From positions 1-12,453 of the forward strand of contig SLSG01000154.1 of NCBI GenBank assembly GCA_007130545.1: DNA of 12,453 nucleotides, in the 5' to 3' direction. How positions within the stretch are numbered: position 1 is the stretch's first letter; the number at the start of each line of letters is the position of its first letter. Shown in pieces: positions 4,483 to 12,205 of the stretch. The notes beneath the pieces were generated by a model. It did no database searches and was not told the DNA's origin. It was given only the letters and a program-made list of their open reading frames with translations. The DNA comes from Bacteroidales bacterium (GTDB lineage Bacteria > Bacteroidota > Bacteroidia > Bacteroidales > UBA7960). Made by a program: the position numbers and the translations under genes.

Positions 4483-6183
4483 GTGAGCGAAAACAGGGTA
4501 TACTCCCATCTGACAGCTGAGCAGGAGGCTTTGCTACGGGAAGAATCACGCAAACGGTGTCTCACAGACCTGCATTATCTGGCCAAACACGTGCTGGGGT
4601 ACAACCGGCTGACGGAACACTATCACAAGGAGATGGCCCGGGATATTGATACGCCGCAGTACAAGTTCAAACTGTTGTTGCATCCCCGTGGACACTTTAA
4701 GTCCACCATCGGAACGGAATCGTACCCGGTCAAGAAAGCATTGGAAGACCCGAATGCCCGGATTCTGATCACCAATGCCAAGCTGGAAAACTCCCGGCGT
4801 TTTGTCCGGACAATAGCCCATCATTTCACGGAAAATGCCAAGTTTCGCTGGATTTGGCGGGAATGGTGGTTGGAACAGTACGCTGACGAGTTTATGCGGA
4901 CGGCCAAGAAAGATAAGCTGGACTGGGTTGTTCGGGATACGCAGGATGAAGTGACCCTGTTACGTCCCGGGACGGTCAGGGAAGCCACGTTTACCACAGG
5001 GGCTACCAACGCTTCACTGGTTTCCCAGCATTACTCCGTGATTATTGCGGATGACTTGGTAAACCGGGATTATGTCCGGACACAGGATATGGTGGAACAT
5101 TCCATTCTGTATTTCAAAGACCTCTTGGACTTGCTGGACCCGGGCGGTGAACTGATGCTGATCGGTACCCGGTGGTCGCACGTTGATCTGTATTCGTGGA
5201 TTATCAACGAGTTTGGGCACAAGTCTACATTTGTCGTGCCGGAGCGGATCGTGCATGGCAGTCTGGCCAAGGCTATTGACCTGTCCAAGCAGACCCCGGA
5301 ACAGGAAAAGAAGTGGCTTGTGTCCATCTGCCCCACCACAGTGGAGCATCCTATTTTTCCGGAAGAGTTCAGCGCTCCCGTTCTCCGGGAACTGCTGAAC
5401 GCTAAAGGACCTTATGAGTATGGTGCCCAGTACGAACTGGACCCCACTCCCAAGGAGTTCCAGAAGTTTCAGGAAGAATGGTTCAAAGAAATGGATACAC
5501 CCACCGATTCGTGGCTGAAAACGTTGGACATCTGTATTACCGTTGACCCGGCTATTTCCGTTGATTCGGAAGCCTGTAACTCAGCCATTGCCGTGTGCGG
5601 GTACGATGACCAGAACAACATGTATTTTCTGGACGGGATCAATGAAAAGCTGGGGGAAGCCGATCTGCCGGAAGTGTTGTTTGAGCTGGTGGAAAAGTGG
5701 CAGAAGAAAGGAAAGCTGGTGCTTCCTGTGGGGTTTGAAACCATTGGATTTCAACAGCTGTATATCTACACGCTGGAACGGATGATGATGGAACGGGGTT
5801 TCTTCTTCGGGTTTGAGGAAATCAAACGGCGTACCATGTCCAAGGATGAACGGATTCTTCGGCTGGTGCCCCGGATCAAGAACGGTTTCTATGTGCCCAA
5901 GAAACTGGAAAAGATGTCCCGGTATCCCAACAACCCGCCCTATGATCTGGTACAGAAACTGAAGTGGGAACTGCTGAAGTTCCCCTACGCCGGAACCAAG
6001 GACTTGGCTGATGCATTGGCTGATCAGCTGGATATTGTTAAGGCTCACCGTATCCGCAAGACGGAAAAACACGAGGACCCCTCACACCGAAAGCCTGAAG
6101 TAATCCATTCTTCCATACTGGAAGACCGGAGGCGGTTGAAGCATAAACTGAAAACGGGTACCTATAACGATGCGGTACGGTAA
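4483..6183 (+). CDS. terL: Phage terminase large subunit (ATPase and nuclease), 566 residues
   Basis: This is the DNA-packaging motor: the N-terminal half hydrolyses ATP to pump DNA through the portal, and the C-terminal half cuts concatemers. The P-loop is at residues 66-75 (HPRGHFKST), the Walker B at 186-191 (VIIADD), and a motif with TRWS (LMLIGTRWS) follows as the coupling region. The nuclease domain shows D355 in TVDPAI, then a PVGFETIGFQQ strand, and D507/D510/D514 in DLADALADQ, the usual set of acidic metal ligands of the RNase-H-like fold. Length is normal. The start chosen is GTG at 4483, six bases after AAGAGGTG. An in-frame GTG at 4465 overlaps the previous gene and has a poorer site. 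It belongs to the Terminase_6-type group, as far as can be judged by eye. Confidence 0.95.
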   Translation: MSENRVYSHLTAEQEALLREESRKRCLTDLHYLAKHVLGYNRLTEHYHKEMARDIDTPQYKFKLLLHPRGHFKSTIGTESYPVKKALEDPNARILITNAKLENSRRFVRTIAHHFTENAKFRWIWREWWLEQYADEFMRTAKKDKLDWVVRDTQDEVTLLRPGTVREATFTTGATNASLVSQHYSVIIADDLVNRDYVRTQDMVEHSILYFKDLLDLLDPGGELMLIGTRWSHVDLYSWIINEFGHKSTFVVPERIVHGSLAKAIDLSKQTPEQEKKWLVSICPTTVEHPIFPEEFSAPVLRELLNAKGPYEYGAQYELDPTPKEFQKFQEEWFKEMDTPTDSWLKTLDICITVDPAISVDSEACNSAIAVCGYDDQNNMYFLDGINEKLGEADLPEVLFELVEKWQKKGKLVLPVGFETIGFQQLYIYTLERMMMERGFFFGFEEIKRRTMSKDERILRLVPRIKNGFYVPKKLEKMSRYPNNPPYDLVQKLKWELLKFPYAGTKDLADALADQLDIVKAHRIRKTEKHEDPSHRKPEVIHSSILEDRRRLKHKLKTGTYNDAVR

Positions 6184-6200
6184 AGGGGGGAACCAGTGAC

Positions 6201-7958
6201 ATGAATTTACCTTGGACCAAGAAACAAAGGGAAAGTCTGGTAGTGCAGGATCAGCGGGCCAGTAATTCGGAAGCGGAAAACGAAATCCTGACCGTAGCGC
6301 AGGAGCGGTGGCGCACGGCCTATACAGAAAAGACACGGTTTGACGGAACACATCTGCATTCCCTGTGGCGTGACTTTGACCGGATGTACCGGGGCGAACA
6401 GTGGATGGAGTCTGTTCCGGAAGGAAAGTCCACACCGGTCATTAATCTGGTGCTGGCCATGATACAGGCGGTTCTGCCACGGATCACGGATTCATATCCG
6501 GAGTTCATGATCCTGCCACGGCGAACGTCCCGAAGTTCTGATCTGGCCAAACAGCTGACCAGTGTGGTGGATTATCTGTGGTATCACAACAAGATGCAGG
6601 AACGGAAGATTGGGGAAGCGACCCTGCACATGCTGAAATATGGCACCAGTATTATCAAGACAACGTGGGATGCTTCCAAATGGGACGGCTTGGGCGAAGT
6701 GGCGTTTAACGTGGTGCATCCCATGAACTTTTTTCCCGATCCACGGGCGTACACGATTGAGGACATGGACTACTGCTTTACTTCAGTGCCAAAACCGTTG
6801 GAGTATTTTCTCAGGCGGTGGCCGGAGAAGGGCAAACTGGTGATCCCTGATCTGCAGTGGGTGGACACGGAAGCGTTGGAAAAACGGGACCAGCCCTCCA
6901 AGGAGAGTGTGGCGGCCCTGAAAGAATACTGGTACCGGAACGAAGCAGGGAACGTATGTGTGATGTATTATGCCGGTGATGTGGTACTGGATGTGTTCGG
7001 CGGCGAACTGGACGATCTGATGGATTCGGACGAGCCGGTGTACCGGCATAACCGATGGCCGTTTGCCAAGTTTGTGGACTACGCCGGTGACAAGGAGTTC
7101 TGGGGCTTTGGCGAAATTGAATTGTCTGAAATCCTGCAACGGCTGATCAATACCTTTGAAGCGCAAATCATTGACAATACCCGGCTGATGGCGAACGCCC
7201 AGTGGGTGGTCAACAAGGTACAGTCAGGGCTGGATGAACAGGATGCGTGGATATTCGACAACACGCCGGGGAAAGCCTTGTTTACCCATAATGACGGGGT
7301 GCGGAAAGAACCGGGTGTGCCGATTCCCGCACATATTCCACAGCATCAGGAAAACCTGATCTTTATGCTGGAACAGGTACTGGGGATTCATGACGTGGTA
7401 CAGGGACGCAGACCTGTGGGTGTCCGGGCGGCTTCAGCCATCATTGCCCTGCAGGAAGCGGCCAATACCCGGGTGAGGCAGAAGTCCAAGCATCTGGGGG
7501 ATGCCATCCGGGAAATGGTGGAACAGGCCATTGAACTGGTTATGGAGTTTTATGACGAGCCACGGCAGGTACGCCTTGCCGGTGAAATGGTACCCACGAC
7601 CATGAACATACAGGAAGCGTTGGTAGAGGACGTTATGGGACAGGCAATGGAAGCTGGCGAAGTTCAGTTTGACCAGAACATGGAAGTGCCGCAGGAAGAA
7701 CGGGACCGGATCGTGGGCGAATATGCATTCCCACAGTTTGATGTGGAAATCAAGGTAGGCCCCAGTCTCCCCTATTCACAGGCTTTGCTCTACGAACAGG
7801 CCAAAGAGTTTTATCAGTTAGGGATCATCGACCGGGAAGCTGTGCTGGAAGCGACCAACTTCCCTGATAAGGAAAAAATCCTGAAACGGATGGAAATGAA
7901 GGAACAGCAGATGGCGCAGATGGAACAGCAACAGGCCGGAGGGGAACGGACCTTTTAA
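6201..7958 (+). CDS. Phage portal protein, 585 residues
   Basis: The portal forms the twelve-part ring at one head vertex through which DNA enters and leaves. The sequence follows the P22/SPP1-type portal pattern. An N-terminal helical part (RDFDRMYRGEQW, cut short) is followed by NLVLAMIQAVLPRITDSYPEF, then a long mixed domain with strands (GTSIIKTTWDAS, FNVVHPMNFFPDPRA), then a stem and crown region (SEILQRLINTFEAQIIDN). After this come VGVRAASAIIALQEAANTRVRQ and a Gln/Met-rich coiled-coil end (MEMKEQQMAQMEQQQAGG). It is downstream of the terminase and upstream of scaffold and capsid, the classical head-gene order. The ATG at 6201 follows AAAGGGGGG at a slightly long spacing (10). Confidence 0.9.
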   Translation: MNLPWTKKQRESLVVQDQRASNSEAENEILTVAQERWRTAYTEKTRFDGTHLHSLWRDFDRMYRGEQWMESVPEGKSTPVINLVLAMIQAVLPRITDSYPEFMILPRRTSRSSDLAKQLTSVVDYLWYHNKMQERKIGEATLHMLKYGTSIIKTTWDASKWDGLGEVAFNVVHPMNFFPDPRAYTIEDMDYCFTSVPKPLEYFLRRWPEKGKLVIPDLQWVDTEALEKRDQPSKESVAALKEYWYRNEAGNVCVMYYAGDVVLDVFGGELDDLMDSDEPVYRHNRWPFAKFVDYAGDKEFWGFGEIELSEILQRLINTFEAQIIDNTRLMANAQWVVNKVQSGLDEQDAWIFDNTPGKALFTHNDGVRKEPGVPIPAHIPQHQENLIFMLEQVLGIHDVVQGRRPVGVRAASAIIALQEAANTRVRQKSKHLGDAIREMVEQAIELVMEFYDEPRQVRLAGEMVPTTMNIQEALVEDVMGQAMEAGEVQFDQNMEVPQEERDRIVGEYAFPQFDVEIKVGPSLPYSQALLYEQAKEFYQLGIIDREAVLEATNFPDKEKILKRMEMKEQQMAQMEQQQAGGERTF

Positions 7959-7981
7959 CTTAGGGGAAAGGAGGTGTCTGT

Positions 7982-8182
7982 ATGAGTAAAGCCAGTGTCA
8001 GCAAAGGTATTTTTCACAAGGGATTTCAGAAAGGAGCCGGTCAGGGCAAAGCCCCTGCAACGGTAGACATGCAAACCGTCAAGACCAGCAAGTTTTCCCC
8101 TCAGACAGAAAAAGGCCGGATGGAGTATTCGGTGAAAAAAGGACTGACAGAAGATAACATGCGCAAGCCCTTTGGCGGGTAG
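7982..8182 (+). CDS. Small basic protein between portal and scaffold, 66 residues
   Basis: The ATG at 7982 has an excellent ribosome binding site (AAAGGAGGTG). The protein is rich in Lys, Gly, Ser and Gln (KGIFHKGFQKGAGQGK, later KKGLTEDNMRKPFGG), probably flexible, with no membrane segment or cysteine. I do not recognise it. Its position suggests a minor head or assembly component, since short basic proteins between portal and scaffold genes are common in head-gene clusters. It is real by ribosome site, spacing and codon use, but its function is open. Confidence 0.7.
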   Translation: MSKASVSKGIFHKGFQKGAGQGKAPATVDMQTVKTSKFSPQTEKGRMEYSVKKGLTEDNMRKPFGG

Positions 8183-8225
8183 TCTGACGGGACTGATAAA
8201 TACGGTCAATTTATACCCATTCTTG

Positions 8226-8268
8226 GCTGACGAGCGGTAAACGGACTCAGCTGACGAGCGTAAAACGG
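8226..8268 (+). repeat. Two-copy direct repeat in the scaffold leader
   Basis: GCTGACGAGCGGTAAACGG (8226-8244) and GCTGACGAGCGTAAAACGG (8250-8268) agree at 17 of 19 positions with a 24-base period. The second copy runs into the GGGAGGG ribosome binding site of the scaffold gene. A related CTGACG word occurs at 8184. The placement suggests a regulatory site at the RNA or DNA level. Confidence 0.5.
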
Positions 8269-8279
8269 GAGGGATTATC

Positions 8280-9080
8280 ATGAGTGATGATGTAAAAGAC
8301 AACGTAGTGGACGAAGCAACAGAAACAGATGATCAGGATTTGGATTCCGCTGATGTGGATTATGAAGGACCTGACCTGAACCAAGACAGTGATGACTCAC
8401 AGGAGGGCGAAAGGGACGGAGAAGAACCTTCCCAGTCCTACCGGTCGCAGGACGAAGTTGACCGGGCCATTGAAAAACGGCTTCAGCGGGAACGGCGCAA
8501 GTTGGCTAAAATGTTTGGGGTAACGAAGCTGGATGAACTGTCTCCCTTTGTGGAAGCGGGAAGAGCCGTTTCAACAGCTTCCGGTCTAAAACCACAGGAG
8601 GTGGCACAGAAAATGAGCCAGTATCAAAATCCAAACAATCCAAATCCGAACAGTCAGTATCCTCCTTCAGCAAACACAACGCAGTTGGACCAGAAGATTA
8701 CCAAGATTGAATCCATGTTGGAAGAGGACAAGGTAACACGGGCACGACAATTACAGGAGGCTGAAGCTAAGAAAGAATTCGGCAACCTTTATGACGAGCA
8801 CAGGGAAGACATTGAGGATAAAGCGGAGGACCTTGGCCTGTCCCTTGTGGATGCCGCCGCTGTGGTACTAAGGCCAAAGCTGAAGGAGCATATTGCGACT
8901 CAGCAACAGAAAAAACAATCGCTCCGGAGCAAGCGGAACGTGGAAGGGTCAGACGGCCAACCTGTCAAAAAGGACAGTCCAGCCACGAAGTTGAGCGAGT
9001 CTCAGCGGGCGATTGCCGACCGTTACGGGATTTCCCATGAAGCATATTTCAACCAACTGCAACGTAGAGGAAAAATTTAG
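8280..9080 (+). CDS. Phage scaffolding protein, 266 residues
   Basis: This internal protein guides assembly of the capsid shell and then leaves. It has the typical scaffold make-up: a very acidic N-terminus (residues 2-50, many Asp and Glu), a basic helical part (RAIEKRLQRERRKLAKMF), a Gln/Asn/Pro-rich linker (about 110-130) and a long coiled coil (LDQKITKIESMLEEDK onward). The end is basic with a helix-loop-helix look (RSKRNVEG through YFNQLQRRGKI), where scaffolds usually bind the capsid protein. It lies between portal and decoration/capsid genes, as expected. No protease gene is seen, consistent with scaffold release without maturation cleavage. The ATG at 8280 follows GGGAGGG. The 97-base gap before it carries the direct repeat. 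Confidence 0.85.
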   Translation: MSDDVKDNVVDEATETDDQDLDSADVDYEGPDLNQDSDDSQEGERDGEEPSQSYRSQDEVDRAIEKRLQRERRKLAKMFGVTKLDELSPFVEAGRAVSTASGLKPQEVAQKMSQYQNPNNPNPNSQYPPSANTTQLDQKITKIESMLEEDKVTRARQLQEAEAKKEFGNLYDEHREDIEDKAEDLGLSLVDAAAVVLRPKLKEHIATQQQKKQSLRSKRNVEGSDGQPVKKDSPATKLSESQRAIADRYGISHEAYFNQLQRRGKI

Positions 9081-9098
9081 GAAATGAGGTGAAAAACG

Positions 9099-9587
9099 AT
9101 GGCTTTTCAACATGTTAGAAGTCTGATTGCGGGGGCTGTGGAAGTCGCTCCCCCGAAAGATGTAACGGAATATACACTTGCAACTGCTGTTACAGCTGAA
9201 CCGGGACAGGCCTTTTATTTTGACGATGGTGAACTGAAACTGGCCGCCGCTGGAAGAATGATTGCCGCCGTGATTGCCCTGAACGAAGCCACCGCCGCTG
9301 GTAAGGTAAGGGGTGGATGGATCACCCCCGGCCAAATTTATCGGTGTCCAATTACCAACAAGGCTGGAACCGCAGTTCGCCCCACAGCAGATATTCACGC
9401 TACGCTCACAGTGGGTGTGGGAGTAACCATCAACGACACGGGTGACGGAGTGGACGGTGAGACAGAGATTGCCAATGCCGTTGGTAAACCACTGACTATC
9501 GTTCAGATTGATAAACCCAATAGTGTGGCTTATGTAGTGTTTAGCTCCTGTGCATTGGCATATGATACCACACAGGGAGCAACCTAA
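9099..9587 (+). CDS. Head decoration or stabilisation-type protein, 162 residues
   Basis: The protein is small, Ala/Gly/Thr-rich and predicted to be mostly beta strand (VTEYTLATAVTAEPGQ, then GRMIAAVIALNEATAAGKV). It stands directly in front of the major capsid gene, the usual place for decoration (capsid-stabilising) proteins of lambda-gpD-like type. An internal part (ATLTVGVGVTINDTGDGVDG) looks like a loop-rich beta domain, and the end (YVVFSSCALAYDTTQGAT) is a strand. There is no membrane segment. The start ATG at 9099 follows GAGGTG at normal spacing. The family is recognised only by layout and position, so a DUF2190-like or fibre-type head protein is an equally good label. Confidence 0.65.
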   Translation: MAFQHVRSLIAGAVEVAPPKDVTEYTLATAVTAEPGQAFYFDDGELKLAAAGRMIAAVIALNEATAAGKVRGGWITPGQIYRCPITNKAGTAVRPTADIHATLTVGVGVTINDTGDGVDGETEIANAVGKPLTIVQIDKPNSVAYVVFSSCALAYDTTQGAT

Positions 9588-9618
9588 AATTAACTAAGTG
9601 AATCGGAGGTGAAAAAAG

Positions 9619-10548
9619 ATGGCTATTGCACGAGTAGAAAATTTTGGTGAGTTGCTGGAACCGATCTTGGGCGAGATTTTTTACAACCAGTATGGACAGA
9701 TTCCTTCCATGATCCCCTCCATCTTCTCCACCAAGACAACTGATAAACCGTATGAAGACGATCTATCCATCGGTGCCATGGGACTGTTCCGTAAGTTCCA
9801 AGGTTCCATTGAGTACGACCGTCCGTATGTGCAGTACAAGAAAACCTATGAGTTCCCCGAGTACGCTGACGGTTTCAAGATTGAGCGAAAGTTGTTTGAT
9901 GATGACATGCACAACATTATCAACCAGCGGCCCGCTGATCTGGCAGAAGCCGCCGCCCGTAGACGGGAAATGGATGCCGCCATGCTTTTCAACTATGCGG
10001 ATGCAGACACAGCAACCGATGCAGAAGGAAATACCGTTTCTGCACTGGGACCAGATGGTAAACGTTTGTGTGCTTCCGACCATCCTACCAAGTCTCCTGA
10101 CGGCCCAGCTTCCAGAAGTAATGTGGGAACGCTGACACTGAACCATGCCAACCTGCAAACCACCAAAAACCTGATGCGGCAGTATAGGGATGACCGTGGC
10201 AACAAGATGTCCATTGTTCCGGATACCCTGATTGTTGGAATCGGACTGGAAGAAATGGGTTGGGAACTGATTCAGTCGGAGAAGAAAATCAACACGGCTG
10301 AAAACAATCCTAACATCCATGAGGGACGGTACCGCCTGATCGTGTGGGATTATCTGGAAGATGACGGCAGATGGTTCATGGCTGACAGCCGGTACATGCA
10401 ACGGTACTTGAAATGGTACGACCGTGTGCCGTTGGAATTCGCCATGGCTGAAGAGTTTGACGAGTTGGTGGCCAAGTATCGAGCCTACATGCGTTACTCC
10501 GCTGGCTGGAGTGACTGGTTCTGGGTACATGGAAACTTCCCAACGTAA
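9619..10548 (+). CDS. Major capsid protein (HK97 fold, Mu gpT-like), 309 residues
   Basis: This is the main shell protein. The middle and C-terminal parts match the Mu-like major head subunit pattern: a cysteine segment LCASDHP, then the turn SNVGTLTLNHANL, a long helix (TTKNLMRQYRDDRGNKM), PDTLIVGIGLEEMGWELI, RYRLIVWDYL, RWFMADSRYMQRYLKW and the closing strand YSAGWSDWFWVHGNFP. The N-terminus (IARVENFGELLEPILGEIFY) is short, with no long pro-region, so no protease processing is required. The gene follows AATCGGAGGTG at good spacing with ATG at 9619. A strong stem-loop just after its stop suggests a separately stable mRNA. Assignment is by motif pattern and position. Confidence 0.85.
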   Translation: MAIARVENFGELLEPILGEIFYNQYGQIPSMIPSIFSTKTTDKPYEDDLSIGAMGLFRKFQGSIEYDRPYVQYKKTYEFPEYADGFKIERKLFDDDMHNIINQRPADLAEAAARRREMDAAMLFNYADADTATDAEGNTVSALGPDGKRLCASDHPTKSPDGPASRSNVGTLTLNHANLQTTKNLMRQYRDDRGNKMSIVPDTLIVGIGLEEMGWELIQSEKKINTAENNPNIHEGRYRLIVWDYLEDDGRWFMADSRYMQRYLKWYDRVPLEFAMAEEFDELVAKYRAYMRYSAGWSDWFWVHGNFPT

Positions 10549-10559
10549 GATAACCAATA

Positions 10560-10603
10560 GGGGAGGGTGCCTTTAGGGTGGTTCGCCCCGAACTGCCCTC
10601 CCC
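10560..10603 (+). other. Strong intercistronic stem-loop after the capsid gene
   Basis: An 8-bp GC-rich stem (GGGGAGGG with CCCTCCCC) encloses a second hairpin (GTTCG-ccc-CGAAC, 10581-10593). There is no T-run after it, so it is not a full terminator. It starts 12 bases after the capsid stop and ends 20 bases before the next start, so it may protect the capsid mRNA end or slow read-through. Confidence 0.7.
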
Positions 10604-10623
10604 CATAAGAAAGGGGTATGACA

Positions 10624-11058
10624 ATGGGTAAAACAAGATTCAAAGCCAGTGATGTGTATGCCAACGGGTTTGGGATTATTGATGAAAATGGTGCCGAAAC
10701 CAAAGCGTTTGACGATGCTAAGTCTGTGGTACAGGTAATGGCCATAACGGTTCCCAATGCGGCCACAGGTAATGTGGATACCGAACTGGAACAGGATTTG
10801 AAGGTGATTGATGCGTATTTGGTGGTAACAGGTACGAATGGGTCCAATGCCAATACTATCCAGCTTCGGAACGGTACAACCAATGCGTTGACAGATGCCA
10901 TGAGCACCAACGGAAAAAGTGCTAATGATATTGTTCGGGCCGATGAACTGGTTCCGGCACGTCAAGCCTTTGAAGCCGGAGACACGCTCCGGATTGTCCG
11001 CACCCGTGCAGGGGGAGAAAACAGTTGTGTCGTGTACGTACACTATATTGCCCAGTAA
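10624..11058 (+). CDS. Small beta-rich virion-type protein, 144 residues
   Basis: The start chosen is the second ATG (10624), which lies 7 bases after AAAGGGG. The first in-frame ATG, at 10618, is only one base from that ribosome site. The sequence shows a strand-rich pattern (VVQVMAITVPNAATGNVDTE, then VIDAYLVVTGTN, then DTLRIVRTRAGG, VVYVHYI). Proteins with the same pattern follow the major capsid gene in many Gram-positive siphophages and behave as decoration or connector-proximal proteins. No enzyme motif, cysteine site or membrane segment is seen. Fold and position support a capsid-surface role, but this is an inference. Confidence 0.7.
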   Translation: MGKTRFKASDVYANGFGIIDENGAETKAFDDAKSVVQVMAITVPNAATGNVDTELEQDLKVIDAYLVVTGTNGSNANTIQLRNGTTNALTDAMSTNGKSANDIVRADELVPARQAFEAGDTLRIVRTRAGGENSCVVYVHYIAQ

Positions 11059-11092
11059 TCCCATTCGCAGTTCTCGAAAGGAGGGATGAAAA

Positions 11093-11461
11093 ATGGCGCA
11101 AAGTGTTTTGGTCAAGAATCATTTGGACAGTTTTTCGTTTTTACGAACCAGTGAGGTGAAAACCGTTACCATCGGAGCTTCCGGGACAGTTTCCGGTGCT
11201 GTGGATGTGTCCGGCTATAATCACATTGGTTTTGTCATGCCATCTGCGTGGGATACCGCTGATGTTAAATTGTCGGCGTGTGACACGGCAGATGGTACTT
11301 TTTTGGCGGTATATGACGAGGATGGAGAGTTCGGTGTAACAGGCGGTACCAACCGGGTTCTTTCTATTCCCCACGTCATAGCCCCTTTAACCTTTGTTAA
11401 GGTGGTTGCTTCTGCCACACAGACGAGTGCCCGGACAATAAAGCTACTGCTGAGTCGATAA
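11093..11461 (+). CDS. Small beta-sandwich-like virion protein, 122 residues
   Basis: The ATG at 11093 follows AAAGGAGGG at 8 bases, so the start is firm. The protein is rich in Thr, Val and Ser and alternates strands (VKTVTIGASGTVSGAVDV, then HIGFVMPSAWDTADVKLSAC, then FVKVVASATQTSARTIKLLL). Domains with this layout, including the STAW-like turn here read PSAWDTADV, occur in phage head or fibre proteins following the capsid gene. It may share a fold with the preceding protein, but no sequence match between them is evident by eye. A virion surface role is most likely; a head-tail connector cannot be excluded. Confidence 0.7.
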   Translation: MAQSVLVKNHLDSFSFLRTSEVKTVTIGASGTVSGAVDVSGYNHIGFVMPSAWDTADVKLSACDTADGTFLAVYDEDGEFGVTGGTNRVLSIPHVIAPLTFVKVVASATQTSARTIKLLLSR

Positions 11462-11475
11462 AAGGGGGTGCTTGT

Positions 11476-11763
11476 ATGTCTACAGAAGAAATTAACATTG
11501 TAAGGGTAGCGGAAAGGATCAACCATTTGGAAAAATTACATGAAAGGCAGGAAAAAGATTTGATGGATGCCTGTATTGCCATAAAAGACTTGCGTAACAA
11601 CATGGACGGGTTTATCCGTGACATTCACCGGGATATTGCCGCTATCCGGATCGAACTGGCGAAACCTATAGGAGTTGGATGGAACACGGCAATTACGTTA
11701 AATATTCTGTCTGTCATGGTAACAGCTTTAACGGTTTATCTTTTGACCGGAGGAAGTATTTAA
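11476..11763 (+). CDS. XhlA-like coiled-coil and membrane protein, 95 residues
   Basis: Residues 5-64 form a charged amphipathic coiled coil (EINIVRVAERINHLEKLHER, then LMDACIAIKDLRNNMDGFIR). Residues 69-91 form one transmembrane helix (TAITLNILSVMVTALTVYLL) with almost nothing after it. This layout and length resemble the hemolysin/XhlA family, which in Bacillus prophages sits with the holin and endolysin and helps lysis. The gene here is among head-structural genes and on the strand opposite to the lysis operon. It could be a second lysis-associated membrane protein, an exclusion factor, or a minor virion membrane protein. The ATG at 11476 follows AAAGGGGG at normal spacing. Confidence 0.7.
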   Translation: MSTEEINIVRVAERINHLEKLHERQEKDLMDACIAIKDLRNNMDGFIRDIHRDIAAIRIELAKPIGVGWNTAITLNILSVMVTALTVYLLTGGSI

Positions 11764-11782
11764 GAGGGGAGGTTAGCTGAAG

Positions 11783-12190
11783 ATGGCTAATATCAGTACG
11801 TATTTGGAAGAAGCCTTACTGGCTCATGTCATGAAAAACGATGCATACACCAGTCCAGCCACCGTGTATTGTGGACTGGTCAGTGCAACTGCTTCCGATG
11901 CCGATATGGAAGCAGGAACACTCACCAATGAAATCACGGCGTACACAGGCAATCGAAAAGCCATAACGTTTGGAACCATTTCACAGGTGGGTGGCAAGGC
12001 TACGGTACGGAACACCAACGCACTGGAGTTCGAGGATATGCCGGAAGTGGAAGTGGCGTATGCCATTATCTGTGATGCGGCAACAGCCAGTAACATTCTT
12101 TGGTGGTGTCCACTGGATACCAATAAGAACACCAATGCTGGTGATACGTTCCGGATTCCCATTGACGGATTGGTAATTGATCTGGACTAA
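11783..12190 (+). CDS. Gp80-like tail or fibre-associated structural protein, 135 residues
   Basis: The protein opens with MANISTYLEEALLAHVMKND and continues AYTSPATVYCGLVSATA, a pattern I associate with a common small virion-protein family of siphophages (often called Gp80-like or tail-fibre protein). Later parts (RKAITFGTIS, YAIICDAATASNILWWC, and the closing GDTFRIPIDGLVIDLD) match the family's beta-rich ending, in which a residue run with TFxIPxG-LxxxLD is usual. Length is typical. The ATG at 11783 has GGGGAGG about 10 bases upstream. It belongs to the head-to-tail structural cluster, and its exact place in the particle is not known from sequence. Confidence 0.75.
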   Translation: MANISTYLEEALLAHVMKNDAYTSPATVYCGLVSATASDADMEAGTLTNEITAYTGNRKAITFGTISQVGGKATVRNTNALEFEDMPEVEVAYAIICDAATASNILWWCPLDTNKNTNAGDTFRIPIDGLVIDLD

Positions 12191-12205
12191 GGAAGGGTGA
12201 TCTGA

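Noticed and set aside
5581..6072. Minus-strand 163-codon frame opposite the large terminase
   Set aside because: The plus-strand frame has terminase motifs; no ribosome site or motif supports the reverse reading.
9763..10557. Minus-strand 264-codon frame opposite the major capsid gene
   Set aside because: The plus frame has capsid motifs and a proper ribosome site; the minus frame is a codon-composition shadow.
10945..10954. GAACTGGTTC, a possible SOS box
   Set aside because: The half-sites are separated by 2 bases, not 4, and lie inside a coding region, so it does not fit the LexA pattern.
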